Positions 1 to 5,013 of a stretch of DNA of 6,623 nt are shown one piece after another. Position 1 is the first letter of the stretch; every line of letters begins with the position of its first letter. The stretch spans positions 1 to 6,623 of the forward strand of contig BNTO01000049.1 in NCBI GenBank assembly GCA_025996655.1, given 5' to 3'. Source of the stretch: Alphaproteobacteria bacterium. GTDB lineage: Bacteria; Pseudomonadota; Alphaproteobacteria; BNTO01. The position numbers and the translations under genes are program-made. Below the pieces are notes generated by a model. It did not search any database, was not told the origin of the DNA, and saw only the letters and a program-made list of their open reading frames with translations.

Positions 1-2
1 AA

Positions 3-59
3 ATAGTGGAGATCAGAGGAGACTCTTTCTTTATAGCACAACAGGCGAAACCCTTTTGA
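3..59 (+). CDS. Possible 3' end of an upstream gene, unidentified
   Basis: A frame open from the window edge reads IVEIRGDSFFIAQQAKPF and stops with TGA at 57-59, which looks like an ordinary protein tail. A second frame is open from position 2 to a TAG at 248-250, but its later part overlaps the signal-peptide coding region of the next gene and becomes a run of hydrophobic residues, so it is probably a shadow. Eighteen residues are too few to name a family. Confidence 0.2.
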   Translation: MVEIRGDSFFIAQQAKPF

Positions 60-102
60 AAATTAAAAAGCCCTTTGCTACAAGTTTTCTGACTCGGAAA
101 AA

Positions 103-131
103 TTGCTTTTTCGTTGGTTTGGCGGTATCCT
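103..131 (+). promoter_or_regulatory. Weak sigma70-like promoter candidate for the L,D-transpeptidase gene
   Basis: TTGCTT (103-108) and TATCCT (126-131) are separated by exactly 17 bp and lie 27 bp upstream of the ATG at 159. Each hexamer matches the consensus only partly, so this rests mostly on spacing and position. A similar pair, also with a TATCCT -10, occurs at 4928-4956. Confidence 0.22.
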
Positions 132-158
132 TAAGTCTGTTAGGGTTTTTGTTCAAGA

Positions 159-869
159 ATGAAGATGTTTCGCTTTTTATTTCTTGCTTTGTTTCTTGTG
201 GGAGCACCTTTTGCGCGAAAGCTTCAAAAAAATTCGGTACAATCCGGTAGAGAAGCCGTTACAAAAAATAGGGAAAGTCCTAAAGAAATGATGACCAAAA
301 ACGCAGAGATGCCTAAAGAAGGGAGCGCCCGGAACTCAGAAGTTCCCCCAAAAGGTGCGGCGCCTCAATCCGGAGTCTCAAAGCCGGAAGCTCCCCATAA
401 AAATGTTCAACAACCCATCCAAAAATCTGTTCAAGGCTCTATAAGAATCGATAAAATCATCGTTCGTAAGAGCAACAGGCTTGTAGAAACTTATCAAAAC
501 GGGGAACTTCTTAAGCAATACCGCTGTGCGCTTGGGTTTACGCCGACCGGCCCCAAAGAAGAGGAAGGCGACGGGAAGACGCCCGAAGGAACCTACACCA
601 TTGATTATAAAGAACCGGCCGCTAAAAATGGTTACAAGGCGGTTCGGCTTTCCTATCCCAATAAAGACCAGCGCCTGAAAGCCGAGAAACGAGGGAAAAA
701 TCCAGGAGGAAATATTTGTATCCACGGTTTAAGGTACAGTGTTAAACCCTTAGGAAAAGACCACATCAAGAGCGACTGGACGAAAGGCTGTGTTGGCGTT
801 ACCGATGAGGAAATGGATGAAATTTTCAAAGGAAGTTTGATTGGAACCGTCGTAGAGATTCTCCCTTAA
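159..869 (+). CDS. Secreted L,D-transpeptidase (YkuD domain)
   Basis: YkuD-family enzymes attack diaminopimelate-containing stem peptides in the periplasm through a catalytic Cys, making 3-3 cross-links or trimming or attaching at them. The 236-residue product begins with a signal peptide (Lys2, hydrophobic residues 4-18, AxA-like cleavage near APFA at 16-19). A Lys/Pro/Glu-rich linker (about 20-95) with an 11-residue repeat follows, then the catalytic domain (about 96-236). His189-Gly190 and the SDWTKGCVGV motif with Cys211 form the active site, and the context resembles the YafK/ErfK-type branch. The ATG at 159 has only a weak ribosome site; a second ATG at 165 would also give a signal peptide. 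The stop is 29 bp before rlpA, so the two are probably co-transcribed and share a role in peptidoglycan remodelling. Substrate specificity cannot be told from the sequence. Confidence 0.92.
   Translation: MKMFRFLFLALFLVGAPFARKLQKNSVQSGREAVTKNRESPKEMMTKNAEMPKEGSARNSEVPPKGAAPQSGVSKPEAPHKNVQQPIQKSVQGSIRIDKIIVRKSNRLVETYQNGELLKQYRCALGFTPTGPKEEEGDGKTPEGTYTIDYKEPAAKNGYKAVRLSYPNKDQRLKAEKRGKNPGGNICIHGLRYSVKPLGKDHIKSDWTKGCVGVTDEEMDEIFKGSLIGTVVEILP
258..356 (+). repeat. Degenerate 11-residue (33-bp) tandem repeat in the transpeptidase linker
   Basis: Three consecutive units are visible in translation: VTKNRESPKEM, MTKNAEMPKEG and SARNSEVPPKG (residues 34-44, 45-55, 56-66). The shared pattern is (T/A)(K/R)N-x-E-x-P-(K/P)-(E/K). 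The unit is hydrophilic and proline-containing, fitting an extended spacer between the signal peptide and the enzymatic domain. Confidence 0.6.
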
Positions 870-884
870 ATTAAAAATTCGTGG

Positions 885-890
885 AAAGGA
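885..890 (+). promoter_or_regulatory. Ribosome binding site deciding the rlpA start
   Basis: AAAGGA sits 8 nt upstream of ATG 899. It lies inside the extension that would be coded if the in-frame GTG at 881 were the start, so 899 is preferred. Confidence 0.65.
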
Positions 891-898
891 AAGACGCT

Positions 899-1771
899 AT
901 GCTTAAAAAAAAATTGTCGAAAAGTGAGAATTGTTTCTGTGCGTGGGGCCGCTCTCTTCAAGCGCCGCTCCTCCTTTCCTGTCAAGGAAAGCGTGCTCTT
1001 CCCTCTTTTTTCTCTCCTTTTCGCAAGTTTTTAAGATTCTTTCCTTTGGCGAGCCTTCTCCTTTTGACGCGCTGTTCTTTAGGGCCTCGTCATCCCGTTG
1101 AAGGTGTTTCGCGTTCCAGTCGGCCCTACCATGAGCGCGGCGAGTGGCACTACCCGCAACAACATTATGATTATGATAAAGAGGGTCTCGCCTCCTGGTA
1201 CGGCCCCAATTTTCATGGCGGCAAAAAAGCGCAGGGTGAAATTTACAACCAATACGCTATGACGGCCGCACACAAAACGCTGCCCCTCCCCAGCATTGTT
1301 CGCGTTACGAATTTGGAAAATGGCAAGCACGTCGTTGTTTTGATTGATGATCGCGGGCCTTTTAAGTATAAGCGTATTATTGATTTGTCGGCGTCTGCGG
1401 CGAAAGAGTTAGGCATGTATCAGCGCGGAATTTGTAAAGTTCGCGTGCAGGCTTTGCCTAAGGAAAGCCATGCTCTGGCCATGTATTTAAAGCACTATGG
1501 GCGTGGCGGTGGACAAAATTCGCAAAAACGGACGTGGGAAGATATTTATCGTCAGGAAATTGGGCAGAGGTCCGGCTATGAAAATTTAACGCCGGTTTCT
1601 ATGAAAGTTCATCTTTTGAATCAAGAGGAGCAGCATGGGCGTTCTTCTCCTACAAAAAAAAGCGTTTCTTTTGTGGAAGTGAAACAAAAGCCGCTCTATC
1701 AAAAGTCTATGGTGTCTGTTGAACAATACTTACGCAAAAGTCCTAAGAAAAGAGGGGGAAAGGGAAAATAA
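899..1771 (+). CDS. rlpA: RlpA-family septal ring peptidoglycan protein (double-psi beta-barrel)
   Basis: RlpA proteins are envelope proteins, in some species lytic transglycosylases acting on peptide-free glycan at the septum. The product is 290 residues from ATG 899. The DPBB domain (about residues 95-185) has the family hallmarks [31 protein letters not shown] and [16 protein letters not shown] hydrophobic stretch ends at LLLLTRC (Cys59), where a lipobox would lie, but Arg at -1 is atypical, so lipidation is uncertain. About 40 polar or basic residues precede this stretch, which is long for a signal peptide. The region after the barrel (about 190-290) is basic and low in complexity, and no SPOR domain was recognised. 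The gene follows the L,D-transpeptidase gene by 29 bp. Confidence 0.92.
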   Translation: MLKKKLSKSENCFCAWGRSLQAPLLLSCQGKRALPSFFSPFRKFLRFFPLASLLLLTRCSLGPRHPVEGVSRSSRPYHERGEWHYPQQHYDYDKEGLASWYGPNFHGGKKAQGEIYNQYAMTAAHKTLPLPSIVRVTNLENGKHVVVLIDDRGPFKYKRIIDLSASAAKELGMYQRGICKVRVQALPKESHALAMYLKHYGRGGGQNSQKRTWEDIYRQEIGQRSGYENLTPVSMKVHLLNQEEQHGRSSPTKKSVSFVEVKQKPLYQKSMVSVEQYLRKSPKKRGGKGK

Positions 1772-1789
1772 GCTTTAGCGCCCTAAGGC
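1772..1789 (+). terminator. Small stem-loop directly after rlpA
   Basis: GCTTTAG pairs with CTAAGGC (7 bp including one G-T pair) around a 4-nt loop, starting immediately after the rlpA stop. No T run follows, so it is at best a weak terminator or an mRNA 3' end structure. Confidence 0.3.
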
Positions 1790-1804
1790 AGGAGTAAGCA
1801 GCTA

Positions 1805-1876
1805 TACGCAATCCACTAAAAATATTGGACTTTTTCCAACATGTGGAGCAATAAAGAGGTTGCTCCCCACCCACCC
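1805..1876 (+). repeat. Left inverted arm of the MITE-like element
   Basis: The arm begins TACGCAATCC and ends CCCCACCCACCC. It contains a local hairpin at 1845-1866, where GGAGCAA pairs with TTGCTCC around an 8-nt loop. Confidence 0.8.
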
Positions 1877-1979
1877 TCATAGGGTAGCAGAAAAACGTCA
1901 AATAATTGTAAACAAAATATAAATATTGCTAAATTATATTTTATTCATTATCCTTTAACTATTTTGTTCTATTTTGAAT

Positions 1980-2052
1980 GGGTGGGTGGGGAGCAACCTC
2001 TTTGTTGCTCCGCATGTTTGGAAAAAGTCCAATATTTTTAGCGGATTGCGTA
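1980..2052 (-). repeat. Right inverted arm of the MITE-like element
   Basis: This is the reverse complement of the left arm with four differences. It has the matching local hairpin at 1990-2011. Its inner edge GGGTGGGTGGGG has only three G runs, one short of a canonical G-quadruplex. Confidence 0.8.
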
Positions 2053-2080
2053 TAGAGCCCGAAAAAGAGGGGGCTTAAAA

Positions 2081-2863
2081 CTAATTTTTTTTCGCAACCG
2101 GCTCAATCAGAGCAGCATAATGCCGCCAATAATTTTCAAAATCTTTTTCGGAGGAAATGTAGGGATCTGCTTGACAGCGTGTGTATTCAAGGGAGAGATG
2201 AGGAAGTGCCGCATATTTTTGGCTAAGCCGCTCTGACACTGAGTCCACATTTTCCTTGATATCATCCACAAAAATAATTTTCTCTGGTGTCATTCCTTCT
2301 TTTTCTAGGAAAAACGTTAAAACATCCCCTTTTGTTGTAGCATGGCGGACGCCATTGGCAAAAATGATGCCGTGATAATAAACAGGTTTGTTCCCGCGAA
2401 AGGGAGGAAGGTCAAGAGAAAAATCAGGAGAAGAACAAATATGAGGGAACTGAAACCCAAGCGCCGCGCACTGTTGAAGGCGAAACGTCTCAAACCTTTC
2501 ATGATAAAAGAGCCGCCCGGAAAGAGACGCTGTCAACCCTAATAAATTCGCGCCCGCCGCAGAAAAATAGTGAAAAGTTTCCAAAGTTTCAGGCTCCATA
2601 CCCATAATCGGCGCTCCGCCAAGCGCGATATTGAACAACTCGTCGGTCTGTTCGTTGGAAAAATCTTTTATCAGATCTTCAAACGTTTCCCTGTATTTTT
2701 CCAAAGAAGCAAAGGAAACAGCAGGATGAATAGGCTTGACAAGCGTTAAATCGAGGTCCAAAACGATAAGAACATTTTGATAGTGATGCTGACAAAAATC
2801 ATCGGCAAGGCGGCGAACGTCCTGAATCGTGTCCGCACGTGCTACTATGTGCTGCTTTTGCAT
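2081..2863 (-). CDS. DUF2608-type HAD-superfamily protein
   Basis: The 260-residue product has the HAD phosphatase motifs in order: motif I LDLDLT (Asp36, Asp38), motif II GLTAS (Thr111), a motif III Lys in TTKGD (Lys178) and motif IV FVDDIKEN (Asp200, Asp201). The overall pattern fits DUF2608 proteins, which I know mainly from intracellular bacteria; their substrate is unknown. No signal peptide or membrane segment is visible, so a cytosolic phosphohydrolase is inferred. The ATG lies 8 bp after the stop of the TPR gene. An AGGA 3-4 nt before the ATG overlaps the tandem stop TAATAG of that gene, suggesting translational coupling. It is the last gene of the leftward operon and its 3' end abuts the inverted-repeat element. 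Confidence 0.82.
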   Translation of the reverse strand: MQKQHIVARADTIQDVRRLADDFCQHHYQNVLIVLDLDLTLVKPIHPAVSFASLEKYRETFEDLIKDFSNEQTDELFNIALGGAPIMGMEPETLETFHYFSAAGANLLGLTASLSGRLFYHERFETFRLQQCAALGFQFPHICSSPDFSLDLPPFRGNKPVYYHGIIFANGVRHATTKGDVLTFFLEKEGMTPEKIIFVDDIKENVDSVSERLSQKYAALPHLSLEYTRCQADPYISSEKDFENYWRHYAALIEPVAKKN

Positions 2864-2871
2864 TCGTCCTA

Positions 2872-3654
2872 TTAGCCTCGATCTTGGATGGCTTGTATAG
2901 TAATACTTGCACGTACGTACATAGACGGTGGTGTCTTTGCGTTTTTACAAATTTTATCAAATTCTCCGCGGGCCTTCGTGTTGTTGCCCACTTTAAACCA
3001 AAGAAGGCCTTTCAGCTCCGTCATGAGGAGCGCTATCCCCTCTTCATTTTTCCCACGATATTTTTCAAGTAAAGCGAAAAGGTCGTCAGCAGTCTTTTGG
3101 TCCATTTCTTTAAGGCGAAACTGGCGCAAAACAGAATTTGCATACAAAAAAGCAGCCAACTCTTTGAAATAGGCAGGAGCAGAACGCTCAAAAATTCCTT
3201 TATAAAGGGTTTGGATTTCGGACACAGAGTTTTCAAAATCTGTTTTTTCCAGAAGCGCAGCCTTCGATAATTGAGCGAGGATTTGATAGTTCTTGCTACC
3301 TGCTTCGCTTAAAACTTTCATATGCGACAGCGCCTCTTGCGCGCGGCCCTCAAGCATGAGCCCTTGAGCTTGAAGAAAATGGCTCGCAATTTCTTCGCGC
3401 TTGCCGTTTTCGTAGCGGTTCCAAAGGCCAAAAACAACCGCTGCCGTCAACAAAATCGTGAGAGCCGCTGTTAGCCCCTTTCCGTAAGTTGCCCACAATT
3501 TTTGGTATTTTTCCAAGCGCATATCATTTTCGATGTCATTGAGAAACTCATCAAAAACGCTTTCTTGCGGAGCTTTTGTGTTTTGGTGCGGACCGGAAGG
3601 CGGCGGTGTTTTTTTCATGCAGCTTTGTTTTGTTTTTTCTTTCTTCCCAAACAT
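2872..3654 (-). CDS. Membrane-anchored TPR-like protein (YfgM/TPR_21 type)
   Basis: This is a 260-residue protein with a charged, proline-containing cytosolic N-terminus, the segment FLNDIENDMRLEKYQKLWATYG (split here as residues 37-58), one transmembrane helix (about 59-79) and a helical TPR-like periplasmic part. The arrangement of a short acidic/basic helix, the pattern RxxKxxxLWxxYG and one membrane span is typical of the alphaproteobacterial YfgM-like or DUF2659-like family. E. coli YfgM is an ancillary SecYEG-associated protein; a similar envelope role here is inferred. It lies 107 bp after hscB and 8 bp before the HAD gene. The ATG at 3654 has no strong ribosome site. An internal Met13 exists but would remove part of the basic leader. 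Confidence 0.75.
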   Translation of the reverse strand: MFGKKEKTKQSCMKKTPPPSGPHQNTKAPQESVFDEFLNDIENDMRLEKYQKLWATYGKGLTAALTILLTAAVVFGLWNRYENGKREEIASHFLQAQGLMLEGRAQEALSHMKVLSEAGSKNYQILAQLSKAALLEKTDFENSVSEIQTLYKGIFERSAPAYFKELAAFLYANSVLRQFRLKEMDQKTADDLFALLEKYRGKNEEGIALLMTELKGLLWFKVGNNTKARGEFDKICKNAKTPPSMYVRASITIQAIQDRG

Positions 3655-3761
3655 TTCATTCTAGCGAAAAAACAAAGGCGGAGCAATTTGTCGATTTTTC
3701 GGGGACGCATATTCGCAAAATGGATTTGTTGAATCCCGGCTAAGGCCTTTGGTTCCAATAT

Positions 3762-4274
3762 TTATGTTCCCTCTTTCAGCTTCTTCTGGGCGGCCGTAGC
3801 CAAAAATTTTTCATAATAACGCCACTGAGATAGGAAAGGCGCCCAATTCTGTTGATTTTCATACGCGGCCTGAATTTTTTCGGCCAAGGAGACTTTGAGC
3901 CCCTCAATTTTTGCTATAAAATCCGCGCAATTTTCGGGCGTTACATCCAACAATTCCGTATGAAGCTGTTGAATCTCTTCAGGAAGGCCAAAAGCGCCCT
4001 CGTGCGCTACCTCTTCATTCTTGCCCTTTTGCACAGAAAGATTTAAAAGATCGAGGCGCGTCGACGCATCTTTCAAACACCTGTAGTGTTCATGCGTTTC
4101 GGCGAGCTTTGAGGGGCAATCTCGAAACTGAAGACATTTTTCAAAGTAACGTTTCCTCAAAAGATTTTCGTCAAGCTGAAACGTAGGCGCTATTTGAAAA
4201 AAAACGAAAGAATCGGCCTGTTCCGCCTCTTCATTCTTAAAAAAAGGGGCGAGTTTATTGCACTCTTCGCGCAT
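3762..4274 (-). CDS. hscB: HscB-like co-chaperone with a degenerate J-domain
   Basis: HscB brings IscU to the Hsp70 HscA and triggers its ATPase through the HPD loop of the J-domain. This 170-residue protein is recognisable by an N-terminal segment with FFQIAPTFQLDENLLRKRY (about 25-43), matching helix I-II of HscB, and a C-terminal three-helix region (about 98-165) of the IscU-binding type. At the HPD position it reads CPSK (Cys53-Pro54-Ser55). The following helix III segment up to HYRCLKDASTRLDLL is about 15-20 residues shorter than in typical HscB. The start overlaps the iscA 3' end by 20 bp, with its ribosome site inside iscA. Identification rests on the helix pattern and the iscA neighbour. 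Activation of an Hsp70 in the normal way looks unlikely. Confidence 0.7.
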   Translation of the reverse strand: MREECNKLAPFFKNEEAEQADSFVFFQIAPTFQLDENLLRKRYFEKCLQFRDCPSKLAETHEHYRCLKDASTRLDLLNLSVQKGKNEEVAHEGAFGLPEEIQQLHTELLDVTPENCADFIAKIEGLKVSLAEKIQAAYENQQNWAPFLSQWRYYEKFLATAAQKKLKEGT

Positions 4275-4647
4275 GGCACGCCCCCTTACAATTCAGGCAA
4301 CTCCGGCTTGCCGAGGCACAATCGTTTTGGAAGACAAAACCACTGGATTCCCCCACCGTCATAAAATCCAAAATCATGTTGGCAAGAAACGGGGCGGAAT
4401 GAGCGTCTGTTACAAAAGTAATGCCGTCTATGTCAAAGACGGTGTCGGAAGAAGAAACTTCATCGGTAAAACTGAGGCTGTGGCTTATGCCGTTGAGATC
4501 TTGATAAACAAAAATACGGATTCCTAAAGGGAGGGGCTGCCTCTGTTCTAAAAATTCGTGTATTTTGTCCAACGCTAAAGGCGTAATATTCAGGTTAAGG
4601 ACTTCCATTTTTTCGTTTGACTTTGCGCGTATAACCTTTTGCATCAT
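4255..4647 (-). CDS. iscA: IscA/HesB-family Fe-S assembly protein with altered cysteines
   Basis: A-type carriers hold or deliver Fe-S clusters or iron through three Cys (35, 99 and 101 in E. coli IscA). This 130-residue protein follows the family fold: LNITPLALDKIHEFL, GIRIFVYQ, LSFTDEV, DTVFDIDGITFVTDAHSAPFL, ILDFM and SGFVFQN align with IscA strand by strand. The first conserved Cys is missing: the SGCSG loop corresponds to DLNGI (50-54). The C-terminal CGC is replaced by a Cys-rich tail with Cys110, Cys117, Cys120 and Cys124, including CLNC. Neither the ATG ATG at 4647 nor the internal ATG at 4608 (Met14) has a clear ribosome site; Met14 fits the usual family start better. The 3' end overlaps hscB by 20 bp. 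iscS and iscU are not upstream in the window. Confidence 0.75.
   Translation of the reverse strand: MMQKVIRAKSNEKMEVLNLNITPLALDKIHEFLEQRQPLPLGIRIFVYQDLNGISHSLSFTDEVSSSDTVFDIDGITFVTDAHSAPFLANMILDFMTVGESSGFVFQNDCASASRSCLNCKGACHARRVQ
4281..4287 (-). promoter_or_regulatory. Ribosome binding site of hscB inside iscA
   Basis: On the minus strand AAGGGGG lies 6 nt before the hscB ATG and is read within the Lys-Gly-Ala codons of the iscA tail. This supports the overlapping start and translational coupling. Confidence 0.65.
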
Positions 4648-4658
4648 AATGCATAAAG

Positions 4659-4699
4659 GCCTTAAAGAGAAGCGTTGCTCCTTGCTTTTTTCTTAAGGC
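4659..4699. terminator. Imperfect hairpin upstream of iscA
   Basis: GCCTTAAAGAGAAGC (4659-4673) is largely complementary to GCTTTTTTCTTAAGGC (4684-4699) around a 10-nt loop, with the GCCTTAA/TTAAGGC end perfect. It sits at the 3' end of the decayed leftward reading frame and 12 bp above the iscA ATG. It could be the old terminator of that gene or a leader structure of the isc mRNA. There is no classical T run on the minus strand. Confidence 0.35.
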
Positions 4700-4910
4700 T
4701 GCCAAGGCTTTCCGCGTCAGGAGCTTTGTTTTTTTTTGCAAGGGAAAACTTGACTCCTAGGACGGATTCAAAGGGGGCCCATGCGCTTGTTGAGAGCTTG
4801 ATTCGCGCAAAGTCCTACCGGCCGCATCAGGCCCATCACTCCCGGCCCTCTAACGCGCCGATTGGGATTCATGGGAACGATCCAACCCGGACATTTCTTA
4901 ATGGCATTGA

Positions 4911-4930
4911 CAAGTTTTTGCAAAAACTTG
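4911..4930. repeat. Perfect 20-bp palindrome
   Basis: CAAGTTTTTGCAAAAACTTG equals its own reverse complement. It overlaps the TTGACA at 4907-4912 and is followed by a partial copy, CAAAAAACTT (4931-4940). It could be an operator for a dimeric regulator or a transcript hairpin, and lies about 85 bp upstream of the secreted-protein start. Confidence 0.55.
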
Positions 4931-4956
4931 CAAAAAACTTTTTTTATTGGTATCCT
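4928..4956 (+). promoter_or_regulatory. Candidate promoter of the secreted-protein gene
   Basis: TTGCAA (4928-4933) and TATCCT (4951-4956) are spaced by 17 bp, about 57 bp before the ATG at 5014. An overlapping TATGAT (4956-4961) is the better -10 by sequence but lacks a correctly spaced -35. The -35 overlaps the palindrome, which would suit repression there. Confidence 0.28.
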
Positions 4957-4987
4957 ATGATATCCTAGAAGTGTAGATAGTTGTCAA
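4957..4987 (-). promoter_or_regulatory. Candidate leftward promoter, divergent
   Basis: On the minus strand a perfect TTGACA (4982-4987) is followed after 19 bp by TATCAT (4957-4962, 5 of 6 to TATAAT). It would transcribe the decayed frame and then iscA-hscB. The 19-bp spacer is long for a strong promoter. Confidence 0.28.
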
Positions 4988-5002
4988 GGTACATTATTTT
5001 AA

Positions 5003-5008
5003 AAGGAG
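5003..5008 (+). promoter_or_regulatory. Strong ribosome binding site of the secreted-protein gene
   Basis: AAGGAG lies 5 nt before ATG 5014 (11 nt before a second in-frame ATG at 5020). It is the best Shine-Dalgarno in the window and fixes the start at 5014 rather than an upstream TTG. Confidence 0.75.
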
Positions 5009-5013
5009 TTATT

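Larger units (their letters stand above)
1805..2052. mobile_element. MITE-like element with 72/73-bp inverted arms at a TA/CTAG site
   Basis: This 248-bp unit consists of two long inverted arms (1805-1876 and 1980-2052) around a 103-bp AT-rich core with no convincing ORF. The arms differ by three substitutions and one single-base indel over 73 positions. The element is flanked by TA on both sides (1803-1804 and 2053-2054). Removing it with one TA rejoins the flanks as agcTAgag, a CTAG target. TA duplication and preference for CTAG are known for IS630/Tc1-mariner-type transposition, so a non-autonomous relative mobilised in trans is inferred. No transposase is in the window. The element fills the gap between convergent genes, where its hairpins could stop transcription from both sides. 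An alternative is a non-mobile structured repeat. Confidence 0.72.
4662..4983 (-). pseudogene. Possible decayed 3' end of an unidentified leftward gene
   Basis: The 366 bp between iscA and the secreted-protein gene have no confident gene. On the minus strand one frame is open from 4983 to a TGA at 4768-4770 and includes GWIVPMNPNRRVRGPG and LMRPVGLCANQALNKRMGP. A second frame, to a TAA at 4662-4664, reads FESVLGVKFSLAKKNKAPDA and more. Deleting one C from the C5 run (plus-strand G5, 4773-4777) joins them as KRMGP-FESVLG with sensible composition. The frame has no ribosome site and no ATG near its upstream end. The opposite strand is also open at 4675-4968 from a TTG without ribosome site, so the coding strand is not settled. 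I do not recognise either product. Confidence 0.3.

Noticed and set aside
378..725. Minus-strand open frame of 115 codons
   Set aside because: It lies wholly antisense to the transpeptidase gene, whose signal peptide and catalytic motifs are clear, and has no recognisable motif or ribosome site.
1980..1991. G-quadruplex at the right arm edge
   Set aside because: Only three G runs are present, so an intramolecular quadruplex is not supported.
2342..2542. Plus-strand basic open frame inside the HAD gene
   Set aside because: It is antisense to a region carrying HAD motif III and its surroundings. The Arg/Lys-rich composition is an artefact of the opposite strand.
3618..3690. TTGCTC-17-TAGAAT promoter before the TPR gene
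   Set aside because: The -10 would lie only 3 nt before the ATG, placing the transcription start inside the coding region.
4740..4910. Structured RNA (tmRNA, RNase P, SRP RNA) in the GC-rich stretch
   Set aside because: None of the conserved sequence blocks of these RNAs, nor a tRNA T-loop motif, could be found on either strand.
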